From Candidatus Pacearchaeota archaeon (GTDB taxonomy: Archaea > Nanobdellota > Nanobdellia > Pacearchaeales > GW2011-AR1): DNA of 64,000 nucleotides. The notes beneath the pieces were generated by a model. It did no database searches. It saw only the letters and a list, made by a program, of their open reading frames with translations, and was not told where the DNA came from. Location: the NCBI GenBank assembly GCA_016188825.1, contig JACPHA010000010.1, positions 1 through 64,000 on the forward strand. The letters run 5' to 3'. Positions 16,918-25,846 of this stretch are shown in pieces. The position numbers and the translations under genes are program-made. The first letter of the stretch is position 1. Each line of letters starts with the position of its first letter.

Positions 16918-17892
16918 ATGCAAAACAAAAAAGCACTTGAATTCAGTTTTGCCTGGATTTTTGCAATTTTTATAGGAGCAGTCATAATTTTCCTTGCGAT
17001 TTATGCAGCCACGCGCATTGTCGGCACAGAACAAACAAAAATTGACGCAGAAACAGCAAAACAAATCGGAATTTTATTAAACCCATTGGAAACAGTTTTA
17101 GAGGAAGGAAAAACCTCAACAATTTTTGTAAATAAGGAAACAAAAATTTTCAACTCATGCAGGGAGCAGGGAGTTTATGGAGTCCAAGAAATCGGCGCCT
17201 CTGTAAGCACAGCAATCTCTGACGACTCCTCAAATCCGGGAATAAAAAGCTCTTTCAGAAATAAATACCTTTTCTCTTCCAGCGTTTCAGAAGGAAAAAA
17301 AGAATTTTACGTTTTTTCAAAACCATTTAATTTTCCATTTAAAATAGCAGACTTAATGATTCTTTACAGCGACCAAGAAAAATATTGTTTTGTTAATTCT
17401 CCTGCTGAAATAAAAGAAGAAATAAACAAAAGTCTGAAATTAAAAAACATCTTTTTCATTAATAATATCAGAAACTGCCAAGCAAACACAAAAAAAGTCT
17501 GCTTTAATACAGATTATGAAGAGTGTGATATAATCGTCTCACAAAGTCTTAATAAAGTAATCCGCGGGGGAGATGAAGTTTATTATGTTGAATTAGAACA
17601 AACAGACAAATATGCCTTGCTCTATGCTGCAATTTTTTCAGAGCCAAAAATTTACAAATGCCAATTAAAAAGATTAATGTCTCGCGCAGCCATTCTTGCA
17701 GAGCTTTACACAAAAAAAATAACTCATCTAAGCTTTGAAGGCTGTCCTTCTGCCCCCCTACTTTTTGATTACATCGGAAGCTATAAAAGATTTGCAGAAT
17801 TATTTTCAGGCCCAGAAGATTTAGAAAATATAAAAGAAAAAGCAGAATTATTAAGCTCAAAAAATGCACCGCTTACATGCAGGCTTTTCTAA
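16918..17892 (+). CDS. Pilin-like protein 2 (large, Cys-containing)
   Basis: A 324-residue protein with a short basic start (QNKKALEFS), a membrane helix (about 12-35) and a large extracellular domain containing paired Cys (YKCQLKRL, FEGCPSAPL, KYCFVNSP). The start resembles the class III signal of its neighbours but has L where Q is expected. It begins 5 bases after the first pilin-like gene and its end overlaps the next one by 29 bases. Confidence 0.65.
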   Translation: MQNKKALEFSFAWIFAIFIGAVIIFLAIYAATRIVGTEQTKIDAETAKQIGILLNPLETVLEEGKTSTIFVNKETKIFNSCREQGVYGVQEIGASVSTAISDDSSNPGIKSSFRNKYLFSSSVSEGKKEFYVFSKPFNFPFKIADLMILYSDQEKYCFVNSPAEIKEEINKSLKLKNIFFINNIRNCQANTKKVCFNTDYEECDIIVSQSLNKVIRGGDEVYYVELEQTDKYALLYAAIFSEPKIYKCQLKRLMSRAAILAELYTKKITHLSFEGCPSAPLLFDYIGSYKRFAELFSGPEDLENIKEKAELLSSKNAPLTCRLF

Positions 17893-18385
17893 AAAAGCCC
17901 AGATGAAAATTCAGCAAATGGCGTTTGTGTTAGTTGCAACTTTCATTTTCTTTGCCCTTGTCGGCTTGGTTTATTTTTCCTTGTCTTTAGCAAACCTAAG
18001 AGAAAAAGCACAAACTTTGGCTGACAATGAAGCAAGAGAGACAATAAAAACCCTCGCCGGCTCCCCGGAGCTGACATTCACTTCAAGCTCTGATTGCTCT
18101 TCGTGCATTGATTTAGACAAAGCAATAATTCTAAAAGAGCTTCCCGCATACCAAAGCCTCTTGAACCTTGATTATCTAATGATTGAAAAGCTCTACCCAA
18201 ATTCAACTTCAAGGGAATGCACTGCTTTAAACTACCCTGATTGTGATAAAATAACAATAATCAATAAAGGAAACATCAGGGCAAGCTCAGCATTTGTTAC
18301 ATTGGTGCGCTGGGATTCCAGCATTGGCAGTTTTAGATACGAATTAGGCAGAATTCATGCATCCGGAAAAAACCTTACAGGATAA
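17864..18385 (+). CDS. Pilin-like protein 3
   Basis: A 173-residue protein with FSKKAQMKIQQMAF before a hydrophobic helix, a clear class III signal peptide (KKAQ then Met). The extracellular part has a CSSCIDLDKA segment and further Cys. The start at 17864 lies inside the previous gene; a shorter start at the internal ATG before KIQQM would remove the signal, so the longer form is preferred. Downstream lies the hairpin array 18401-18745. Confidence 0.65.
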   Translation: MHRLHAGFSKKAQMKIQQMAFVLVATFIFFALVGLVYFSLSLANLREKAQTLADNEARETIKTLAGSPELTFTSSSDCSSCIDLDKAIILKELPAYQSLLNLDYLMIEKLYPNSTSRECTALNYPDCDKITIINKGNIRASSAFVTLVRWDSSIGSFRYELGRIHASGKNLTG

Positions 18386-18400
18386 AATGATAAAAGAAAA

Positions 18401-18745
18401 TATAGAGAGTTTTGAAAAACCCCAAAAACTTTCAAAACTCTCTAAGAAGGAATTTGAAAGAAAGCAAAGAAATAGGAGTTATTCAAAGTCCTCTATAAAA
18501 ATAAATATGCGAAGAATACAGAGATTTTCCTTAATTAAGTTGTCTCTTGTCGGAAAATCTCTGTCTGGAGAATTTAGATTTATGGTAACACAAGCAAGTA
18601 AATTCTCCATATCCGGGCTTTCAAGGGGAATTAAGCCACATTTTTTAATTATGGATAATTCTTTTGATTGGAGTAGTTTTTGGAGAATTATCCATCACGG
18701 GAATTCTGGACAAAAATTTATCCCGATTACCAGAATTCACGATAA
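18401..18745 (-). repeat. Array of about seven hairpins (family 3) between pilin genes
   Basis: Successive inverted repeats read on the + strand: GAGAGTTTTGAAA/TTTCAAAACTCTC (18405-18441), AGGACTTTGAA arms near 18460-18492, AGAGATTTTCC/GGAAAATCTCT (18520-18562), GGAGAATTTA/TAAATTCTCC (18567-18608), GGCTT/AAGCC, GGATAATTCT/AGAATTATCC (18653-18692) and a GAATTCTGG/CCAGAATTC pair (18700-18738). On the minus strand the order and loops match the arrays at 30006, 42868 and 54261. The long open frame through this region (18357-18809) is a by-product of the palindromes. Confidence 0.75.
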
Positions 18746-18811
18746 TTTATCAAAATTAAAGAAATATTATTATTTTAATGGGTTTAACAATAAGGAAAAT
18801 AAACCTTAAAC

Positions 18812-19321
18812 ATGAAAACAAAAATAACTAAAATAAGGAAAAAAGCCCAAGAAGAAATAGTGGGTTTTGTCTTAATAATGGTTTTAGTAGCAGTTATTTT
18901 CCTTGTTTTTCTAACAATTGCCTTCAGAAACAACTCTGAAGCAGAAAAAACACAAAGCTCTGAAGTTTCCCAGTTTCTTGATGCAATAATGGAATTCACA
19001 ACTTCCTGCTCTTCCGATAACTATAATTTTAAACAACTAGAAGAAATTTTTAATGAGTGCAAAAAAGGCGAACTTTGCATGCCAGGAAAAGAAGCCTGTG
19101 ATTATTTAAACGAAACTCTAAAAGTTCTAATTGAAGAAAGCTGGAAATTTTCCCCAAACGCTCCTGAAAAAGGATACATATTAGGCGCAATATCAACAGA
19201 GAGTTCTCGACCATTAACTTTCTTAACCCTCAAAGGAGGTAATTGCACTTCTTACGCTAGAAGAGGAGCTGACAAACCATTAGGAGGAAAAATAACAATT
19301 TCTCTGGAAATTTGCTCGTAG
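18812..19321 (+). CDS. Pilin-like protein 4
   Basis: A 169-residue protein with IRKKAQEEIVGFVLIMVL at its start, the clearest class III signal of the group (KKAQ then EE), followed by one hydrophobic helix and a Cys-containing domain (TTSCSSDN, FNECKKGELCMPGKEACD). It is separated from gene 3 by the hairpin array but faces the same way and belongs to the same set. Confidence 0.7.
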   Translation: MKTKITKIRKKAQEEIVGFVLIMVLVAVIFLVFLTIAFRNNSEAEKTQSSEVSQFLDAIMEFTTSCSSDNYNFKQLEEIFNECKKGELCMPGKEACDYLNETLKVLIEESWKFSPNAPEKGYILGAISTESSRPLTFLTLKGGNCTSYARRGADKPLGGKITISLEICS

Positions 19322-19366
19322 AGCAAATTTCATTCTTAATTTGTTTATCTGAAGTTTTGAAGAATT

Positions 19367-19701
19367 TTAATGGTAAGTTCTATAAATCTCTACTTGAGCT
19401 CCTGTTTCTCTCTCTGTTAATTGCGCCGACTCTGCAATATATTTCTCAAATTCTCTTTCATATATTCCTATTTTAATTGGGCCGTGCCTCCCCCAACCCA
19501 AATTTGGCCCTCTATCTATCGAGCCCATACTTTTATAGTGTGTGCAAGGTATTATTCCTAAAATTTTTCTCTTTATTGGTTGCTGTATGCGTATCTTTGG
19601 CGGATCCCACATTCAGAAGAAATATCTCTAATTACTAAACCTCTTTCTTCAATTTTCTCTGTAAATAATGATAAAGCTTCTGTCACAGGATTTATTGCCA
19701 T
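19367..19701 (-). pseudogene. Small unknown gene with a frameshift
   Basis: An ATG at 19701 opens MAINPVTEALSLFTEKIEER and continues to about 19605, where the frame must change to reach the second half (19367-19612), which reads PPKIRIQQPIKRKILGI and then GPNLGWGRHGPIKIGIYE. Joined, it is about 111 residues. Both halves have good codon use. Function unknown. A one-base change near 19604-19612 separates the halves. Confidence 0.5.
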
Positions 19702-19867
19702 AAAATTTAACTTGTTTTCACCTTTATAAACTTTTCGTAAATTAAACGAACTTTTTTATAAAATCAAAGCATTAAGTAGAAATCCAAACTAGTTCATATA
19801 ACTCTCAAAATAAGTTAACAATCTTAACCAACTTATTAGACAATTAATTGCTCTGCAACAATTATTA

Positions 19868-20224
19868 TCAAATCTTTAAATTAATATATAAACTGTTAAT
19901 AATCAAAATAGGCCTCAATCTCTTTCTATTTCCGCTTTTTTCAGCAACCAAGTCAACAAAACCAAACTTTTCAAGCAACTTTATGTCATCATTTACCGAT
20001 TTAAAATCTCTTTTCAGCATTTTCGCAAGAGCATAAATAGATTTTGGTTTCTTCGTTTTCAAAAAATGCAGCAATCTCGCCTTTTCATTACTCAATAACT
20101 TTCTTAACATTGCTAAGCTTCCAAAATCATACTCTTTTTCTCCAGCAAATCTCCTAAAAAAAGAGCTAAACGTTCCGCCCTCGTCGATAATTGTTATTTC
20201 TCTTGTCTTGCTTTTTTCCGCCAT
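19868..20224 (-). CDS. Winged helix-turn-helix regulator (HVO_A0114-like)
   Basis: A 118-residue protein with a helix-turn-helix of the archaeal type PKSIYALAKMLKRDFKSVND followed by LLEKFGFVDLV. This family includes antitoxin-like and stress regulators. It is transcribed away from the S-layer gene; the very AT-rich DNA between them (20225-20340) holds several TATATATA stretches that could be its promoter and binding site. Confidence 0.75.
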   Translation of the reverse strand: MAEKSKTREITIIDEGGTFSSFFRRFAGEKEYDFGSLAMLRKLLSNEKARLLHFLKTKKPKSIYALAKMLKRDFKSVNDDIKLLEKFGFVDLVAEKSGNRKRLRPILIINSLYINLKI

Positions 20225-20384
20225 TTTTCTTCAATTTTTATATATATGTTCTACTTATTTATATATATTAAAAATATATACAAAATTTATATGTTAAGTT
20301 TTACTATATATTATAAAAAATAACATATATATAAACCTTTCGTTTTTTTGTTATCTTTTCTGTCATGTTCTCTTTTTAAGTAGC

Positions 20385-20407
20385 ACCGAAAGCTTTATAA
20401 ATAAATT
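20385..20407 (+). promoter_or_regulatory. S-layer promoter P1
   Basis: CGAAAGCTTTATAAATAAATT contains a BRE-like CGAAAG next to the TATA element CTTTATAAAT. It is nearly the same as the second copy 64 bases downstream, so the S-layer gene seems to have a duplicated promoter. Confidence 0.6.
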
Positions 20408-20448
20408 CACCAGTTGCCGAGTAAAAACCCAAAGATTATACTGAAATA

Positions 20449-20471
20449 GCGAAAGCTTTTTAAATGAATTT
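20449..20471 (+). promoter_or_regulatory. S-layer promoter P2
   Basis: CGAAAGCTTTTTAAATGAAT repeats the P1 element. Transcription from here would begin near 20487 and give a leader of about 105 bases that carries the hairpin GTCCTGCGGGAC (20544-20558) and the Shine-Dalgarno AAAGGAGGT (20577-20585). Confidence 0.6.
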
Positions 20472-20576
20472 TTCTAATTATATGCAAGCCTTATAGGCTA
20501 TTAATTGACAGATTACAAATATACAGTAATTTCCTCTAAGAGGGTGTCCTGCGGGACTGTCAAGTTAAGATAGCTG

Positions 20577-20585
20577 AAAGGAGGT
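20577..20585 (+). promoter_or_regulatory. Strong Shine-Dalgarno of the S-layer gene
   Basis: AAAGGAGGT stands 9 bases before the ATG at 20595. Most genes here appear leaderless, so this leader with a full Shine-Dalgarno marks the gene as highly expressed. Confidence 0.75.
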
Positions 20586-20594
20586 TTAAAAAAG

Positions 20595-22982
20595 ATGTAC
20601 ATATTTAAAAAAATTGCAAGCGTTGCAGCCAGTTTAGCTATGATGGCTTCAACAGTTGCTCTTGGAGCAGCAGCAACATTCCCTGACCCTTTCATAAAGA
20701 GCGGAGCATCGGATGTTGCTATTGTTTTTGGTACAGGTCATTCTGACCAAGCAGCAATTGCAGCACTTAACACAAAGTTAACAAGCTATCTTACTACTGC
20801 TAGTGTTACCACAACAACTTCTTCAACTGCAAGCGGAGGAGATTTTGTCAAGCTTGCAAAGTCAAGCGACAATGTCAATCTAGGAAATAATGTTGCTACG
20901 GTTTTTGGTTCATCAATAGACGACGAAGATTTGGAAGTTTTGTTAGCTGATGGAACCTACAGAAATGACGAAAACACAGAGTATGATTATGAGCAGAAAA
21001 TAACACTTGCTGGATGGAATTTAGCTTTCTTTGCTGATTCAGATTACAAAGATAAGGATCCTACAATTGGTGTTAGAATCGCATCTTCAAACCCTGTTTT
21101 AAACTACACCCTTGACTTTACAACAGATGCAGAGTCTGATGTATCAGGCGGAGATTTAGTGGATCTTGAGACAACAACAATCAAGCTTTTTGGCAGAGAT
21201 TATTATGTTTCTGACTGGGATAATTCAACACTTAAGGTAACATTATTAGATTCTGCCAATACTGCAACAGCAAGGGAAGGAGAAACAACGACAGTTTCTC
21301 TTCCAGATGGAAAATCTTACGAAGTGAGTATTAACTATATCAGTACCACTGAAGTAAAATTAACTATTAATGAAGAGCTTACAAATACTATGGCAGAAGG
21401 AGAGTCATATAAACTGACCGATGGCACATATGTAGGGATAAAAGATATCCTTGCGAGAGATGTAGCGGGAACAGTTGGAACTGTTGAGTTTAGCCTGGGT
21501 GTTGGGAAACTTGAATTGCCTAATGCTGCAGAAATAGAACTTAATGACGATACTGTCAATGGTATAAAAAGCTACATAACAAGAGGCACAGCCTCTGGAG
21601 GCAAAGAAACAATTGATAAAGTTGTTATCGAATGGACAACCGACGATGATGAGTTTATCACACCGGATAGTAGCTTAACTATTCCTGGCTTTGGAGCAGT
21701 TAAACTTTCAGCTGGAAGTTTTGTAATACCGTTTGAAGAAGAAGTCATGGTTGACTATGATGGTGATGATAGCATTGAACTTACTCTGCCAATAAAGAGC
21801 GGAACAGCAAACTTCAATATTTTATATGCAAATGCTTCTGGAGAGTTCACAGGAATTGGGAAAGATTCTACACAAAGACTTGTAACAAGCAATACTTCGG
21901 AATTAATCTTCAACATCACAAACGGTGTTGATGAATGGTTTGTTGCTACATACAATACTACAAGTGATGCACAATCCTATTTATTAGGAGTTGCAAGTAT
22001 TTCAGAAACAGACAACAAGAACAGAACAACCTTTAGAAACAAAGTAACAGGACAAGATTTTTGTGAAAACAAAGTCGCAGGAGATAGTTGTGATATTGGA
22101 GATGTTTCTTTCACCATTAACTCTGTTTACAAAGTAGGTGGTAATAAGTGGGTTAACATTACTGCAGGAAACAATGTGAACTTCAAAACAATCTACACAA
22201 AAGAAGGATTAAGAATTTACTTACCTGTTGATGTAGGACTGGGAGGAGGCACAGCTGACAGAGGCACCATTGATTTCAACATGTCTGCTGCAGCAGGACA
22301 CAATGCAGACAGTTATTTGTTATTCTTCTACGAAGAAAACAAAGATGACGATAAAGGAGCTGGAACAAGCTTTAATGTCACTATAAATGATGATTCAGAT
22401 GGTGATTTACATGTTAATGACGTAGACACTGGACAAACAGATCATGAAATTCTAGGAACTGATGACGACACTATAAGCCATGTATACTCTGATCTTGGCA
22501 CAGAAGTAAAAAGACTAGTTGCAAGTGACAGAGGCAAGGCAGTCATTACTTATTACGGTAGTGAATCTTATGGCGAAATCTTCTTGACTGACTCCAGCGC
22601 CAGCGTAATTGGTGGCGGAACAGGAGGAGGCACAGGCCAAATCATGGCAATTGCAGACACTGAAGTTGCTTCAGCTGCAGGCAAGAACCTAATCGTAATT
22701 GGAGGAAGCTGTATCAACAGAGAAGCTGCATCACTATTGGGAGTTACATTCCCAACATGCACAGCAGACTTTACAACTAACACGGGCGTCGCAAGTGGTC
22801 AATATTTGATTCAAACCTTCAGCAGAGCTGGAGGAAAAGTAGCCACACTTGTAGCCGGTTACAATGCTGCAGACACAGCAAACGGAGCCACTGCTTTGAC
22901 ACAAAGTCCGACAGTTGACATAAGTGTTGGTAAGAAACACACAGGAAGCACTATAACAAACGTAGCACCTGTCATAGCTTAA
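20595..22982 (+). CDS. S-layer protein
   Basis: A 795-residue secreted protein. It opens with a signal peptide (MYIFKKIASVAASLAMMAST) cleaved near GAAATFP, then the block FIKSGASDVAIVFGTGHSDQ, which is the N-terminal start typical of Pacearchaeota/Woesearchaeota S-layer proteins. The rest is beta-rich, acidic and Ser/Thr/Gly-rich, low in Cys. There is no C-terminal membrane helix, so it must assemble by lattice contacts or by another anchor. The tandem promoters and Shine-Dalgarno fit the main surface protein of the cell. Confidence 0.88.
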   Translation: MYIFKKIASVAASLAMMASTVALGAAATFPDPFIKSGASDVAIVFGTGHSDQAAIAALNTKLTSYLTTASVTTTTSSTASGGDFVKLAKSSDNVNLGNNVATVFGSSIDDEDLEVLLADGTYRNDENTEYDYEQKITLAGWNLAFFADSDYKDKDPTIGVRIASSNPVLNYTLDFTTDAESDVSGGDLVDLETTTIKLFGRDYYVSDWDNSTLKVTLLDSANTATAREGETTTVSLPDGKSYEVSINYISTTEVKLTINEELTNTMAEGESYKLTDGTYVGIKDILARDVAGTVGTVEFSLGVGKLELPNAAEIELNDDTVNGIKSYITRGTASGGKETIDKVVIEWTTDDDEFITPDSSLTIPGFGAVKLSAGSFVIPFEEEVMVDYDGDDSIELTLPIKSGTANFNILYANASGEFTGIGKDSTQRLVTSNTSELIFNITNGVDEWFVATYNTTSDAQSYLLGVASISETDNKNRTTFRNKVTGQDFCENKVAGDSCDIGDVSFTINSVYKVGGNKWVNITAGNNVNFKTIYTKEGLRIYLPVDVGLGGGTADRGTIDFNMSAAAGHNADSYLLFFYEENKDDDKGAGTSFNVTINDDSDGDLHVNDVDTGQTDHEILGTDDDTISHVYSDLGTEVKRLVASDRGKAVITYYGSESYGEIFLTDSSASVIGGGTGGGTGQIMAIADTEVASAAGKNLIVIGGSCINREAASLLGVTFPTCTADFTTNTGVASGQYLIQTFSRAGGKVATLVAGYNAADTANGATALTQSPTVDISVGKKHTGSTITNVAPVIA

Positions 22983-23520
22983 ACTTGCAAAACAAAATTT
23001 TATTTTTTTTCTTTTTATTTTTTCTTTTTCTGGTTTTTATCTCTTTATTTAAAGAGTATTTTAGTAGAAAAAACATTATAGTGACTAGTGGAAATCAAAT
23101 CAGCATCAACCCCTTAACAAATTATTGATAACAATCCTTATAACTATAATAATCGGGGTTTTTAGAAATTAATTAATGTCTGCAATTAAATGTAGTCTAA
23201 ACTGGCTTTTTAAGACGTGTTAATGTATTATTTTTTGTTTAATGGTTTTGATTGTTACTAAAATGCCTCAGTCACTAAAATTATAATCGCGCTACCCGAA
23301 TTATTTTATTATTAATATAAATCAAGTTTAATGGTAATCACAAAATTTCTTGATATTATTTTCCAAATGGCAGGCACAAGTTATTAATTTCTGATAACAT
23401 GTCTTATTATGGTTACGAAGATAATTACCAAATATTAATAGCACCCGAACATAACCGATTAAATGAATAAACAAAAGAAACCTTTTAAAACGTTAATTTC
23501 TTAAAAAACAATAAACTGAA
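22983..23520. other. 538-base gap without a recognised gene
   Basis: After the S-layer gene there is a T-rich run (22999-23040), likely the transcription terminator of the S-layer mRNA. The rest is AT-rich with no open frame of note, no tRNA and no copy of the hairpin families. Two islands contain GCGCTACCCGAA (near 23290) and AGCACCCGAAC (near 23440). I see no function. Confidence 0.4.
22997..23046 (+). terminator. T-rich terminator after the S-layer gene
   Basis: A long T-rich tract (TTTTATTTTTTTTCTTTTTA and on) begins 15 bases after the stop. Archaeal RNA polymerase terminates on such T-runs without a hairpin. Confidence 0.6.
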
Positions 23521-24090
23521 ATGATAAGAAAAATAGGAACAGAAAAAGAACTCGAGCAGAAAAAACAGAGAATGACAATTGCTATCGGCTTATTCATGTT
23601 GGGCATTCTCGTTTTAGGCACAGCAGGCTTTGCTTTTTTATCTGCTTTGAGTAACAACCCAAATCAAAATGTAAACGATAATAAAAATCAGAATGCAGAG
23701 GGACAAGTTAGAAATGTAGGCAACAAATGGGAATTAATATATCAAGGACAGCCGTATTATTTTTCAAACTCTCCGGATTCTGTAAAAAACATTTCAGTAG
23801 AAATTTCATTCACCTCTTTTGATTATTCAGGAAAACAATTTTACATCGTTTCGGACAATGATGCAATAACTTCAGAAATTGCATCAACTCTTGGCAGATA
23901 CTCTTCAAAAATTCAAAAAGCCTGTTACGGCCCTTGCTCAGAAGACTTGCCAGAAAAAGATTGCAATGAAACATTAATAGTCTGGAAAGATAGCTCAGAA
24001 AACAAGATTTATCAGCAGGATAGCTGTGTTTTTATCGAAGGAGACATGCGCGCGGCTGACGCTTTCCTTTATAGGTTATTTGGGATATAA
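23521..24090 (+). CDS. Membrane-anchored extracellular protein A
   Basis: A 189-residue protein with a basic N-terminus, one membrane helix (about 20-42), an Asn-rich linker (NNPNQNVNDNKNQN) and an extracellular domain with Cys pairs (ACYGPCSEDL, DCNETL, DSCVFIEG). It shares layout and the ending pattern (Cys, then a conserved acidic motif, then a helix) with protein B at 24349. Both may be surface accessory proteins; the function is unknown. Confidence 0.65.
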   Translation: MIRKIGTEKELEQKKQRMTIAIGLFMLGILVLGTAGFAFLSALSNNPNQNVNDNKNQNAEGQVRNVGNKWELIYQGQPYYFSNSPDSVKNISVEISFTSFDYSGKQFYIVSDNDAITSEIASTLGRYSSKIQKACYGPCSEDLPEKDCNETLIVWKDSSENKIYQQDSCVFIEGDMRAADAFLYRLFGI

Positions 24091-24348
24091 AATTTGAATT
24101 ATCGCAAAAGCACCCAATTTATTCATAGTTCTCGAGGCATAGACAGGTCATAAATTATCAATCCCCATTGCCCCCAACAATTCTCAAATTATTTTTTTGC
24201 CATGTGGATTTGATGTTCAAGCATTTCCAATCTGTAAAATTTCAATCGATTATCAATTAATAATCAATAAGGCATTTCTTTTCATCAATATTTCCTGCAA
24301 TCAACAACATAAAAACTTTTAAACCCCAAATTCAACTTTTAACTTACT
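24091..24348. other. 258-base gap without a recognised gene
   Basis: No open frame of note. On the minus strand a short relic reads RLKFYRLEMLEHQIHMAKK before a stop, perhaps a decayed gene end. A TATA-like AACTTTTAAACC lies about 30 bases before the next ATG. Confidence 0.35.
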
Positions 24349-25047
24349 ATGAAAAAAGAAATAACCAAGACTGAAAAAACAAAAAAATCCAAAAAAAAGA
24401 AATTGTCAAAGTTAGACAAGCAATTTTATAAGTTATTGATTGCAATGGCCGCAGCGATAGTTGTATTTTTTATTTCTTACTATTTTTTTCAAAGCTTAAG
24501 AACTTTTGAATACCAAGGTTTGACATTCACAAAAGACAAATTCGGAGAAATACCTATCTATAGATATTATTACTATTTTAGCACAACCGGCAGTGCTGTG
24601 AAAGAAGACAACCCACAACGTTTTGATATAATATTAAGAGTTGATCCCAGAGAAAATAATGTTACATTTGAAGGCGATGAAATTATTTTTCCATCTAGAG
24701 GAAAATTTATTTATTTGAGTGTTAATAACACAGGACTTCAGTGCACCTATTCCAATGTTGCTTTATTCAACATTGCGCAATTTTTAACAGGCAATGGGTA
24801 TACAGTAAAGCCCGCAACCCCAGATAAAAACGAATCAGAAAACACGCAAAACTTAAGATATGCAACCTGTGAAACGCATCCTGATAACATGGTTTTATTG
24901 ATTCGAGAAGGAGCAGAAACAAAAATTGTTAAACAAAATAACTGTTATACAATAAGCGTAGCAAATTGTGAAATACTCCCCGCAGTTGAAAAGTTCATGG
25001 TGCAATCAATTATCGACGGAAAAAATAGGTATGAAATATCTAATTGA
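24349..25047 (+). CDS. Membrane-anchored extracellular protein B
   Basis: A 232-residue protein with a very Lys-rich start (KTEKTKKSKKKKLSKLDK), one membrane helix (about 28-47) and an extracellular domain with FEYQGLTFTKDKFGEIPIY, LQCTYSNVALFN and a final NNCYTISVANCEIL. The final Cys-containing block resembles the end of protein A. The family is seen by eye only. Confidence 0.65.
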   Translation: MKKEITKTEKTKKSKKKKLSKLDKQFYKLLIAMAAAIVVFFISYYFFQSLRTFEYQGLTFTKDKFGEIPIYRYYYYFSTTGSAVKEDNPQRFDIILRVDPRENNVTFEGDEIIFPSRGKFIYLSVNNTGLQCTYSNVALFNIAQFLTGNGYTVKPATPDKNESENTQNLRYATCETHPDNMVLLIREGAETKIVKQNNCYTISVANCEILPAVEKFMVQSIIDGKNRYEISN

Positions 25048-25091
25048 ATATAATTTGCCAATCATTTCACCCTGTTTCTTTAGTATCAATT

Positions 25092-25190
25092 AATTATGTC
25101 AAGAATTTCCAATTCTTGAACACACCCAAGAATTTAATTGTCGGAATTCTTGGTGTCCAAAAGTCCAAACACACACAAGGACTTTTTGAT
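25092..25190 (+). repeat. Hairpin repeat family 1, copy b (with an extra hairpin)
   Basis: Starts AATTATGTC, then an extra hairpin CAAGAATT/AATTCTTG (25100-25118) and AACACACC, then the two hairpins found in copies a and c, including the loop AAACACACACAA. The extended stem ACACCCAAGAATT/AATTCTTGGTGT forms here. It lies between convergent genes. Confidence 0.75.
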
Positions 25191-25280
25191 TTATTTAAAC
25201 TAAAAAACTTCCACCTAACAATATCGTTATAATTCCTACCGATAATTAAATAGGCAATAAAATCTATTTAAAATGTAAAA

Positions 25281-25808
25281 CTATTTCTTCACAACGTCTC
25301 TCATAATTCTCCTAATATCACTATAAACAGGAATTTCTTTTATCTTAAAAATCCACACACTAAAGAACCAAATCAGCACAACCATTAAAGTGCTGCCAAA
25401 ATACCACGTTAATATATGAGTAATATCAAAATAACTAAAACCATAAGCAAAAAGAGCAAGAAAAATTAATATTCTGGTTATATTCAAAACAAGAAAACTT
25501 CCAAATAAAAACAAAATATCCCGTATTCGTTTCTTATTCTCCATAGGTGTTGATAAATTTAAAATTGTCAGTAAATAATAAGCAGCCCCTGCAACACAAG
25601 CAGGAATAATTTCTGCATAATCCCCTTTAAAAAAAATTAAATTTCCTGCCAACAGCCCTGAATTATCATCAAAAATAGAAATTATCCAAAAAACAGGGTA
25701 AACAGTCAAAGGCGTAAAAATAAAATAAAACGCAGCAAGATTAAATGCACCCAATAAAACAATCACTAAATACCTCATCAACAAAGAAAACATCTCTTTT
25801 TGTTCCAT
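25281..25808 (-). CDS. Archaeosortase-family membrane enzyme
   Basis: A 175-residue, five- or six-helix protein with the exosortase/archaeosortase triad: Cys71 in IIPACVAGAAYYLL, Arg112 in LNITRILIF and His131 in DITHILTWYFG. These enzymes cut C-terminal sorting signals of surface proteins and move them to a lipid or other anchor. The gene lies just after one encoding a protein with such a C-terminal signal (26176-28131), which is probably its substrate. The protein is shorter than most family members. Confidence 0.85.
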   Translation of the reverse strand: MEQKEMFSLLMRYLVIVLLGAFNLAAFYFIFTPLTVYPVFWIISIFDDNSGLLAGNLIFFKGDYAEIIPACVAGAAYYLLTILNLSTPMENKKRIRDILFLFGSFLVLNITRILIFLALFAYGFSYFDITHILTWYFGSTLMVVLIWFFSVWIFKIKEIPVYSDIRRIMRDVVKK

Positions 25809-25846
25809 TTTATTTCAATGGAAAACTAGTTTTTAATTGTTGCTTC

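Noticed and set aside
18357-18809. 150-residue open frame between the pilin-like genes
   Set aside because: It runs through seven inverted repeats that match arrays in other intergenic places; the peptide is not protein-like. I treat it as a by-product of the palindromes.
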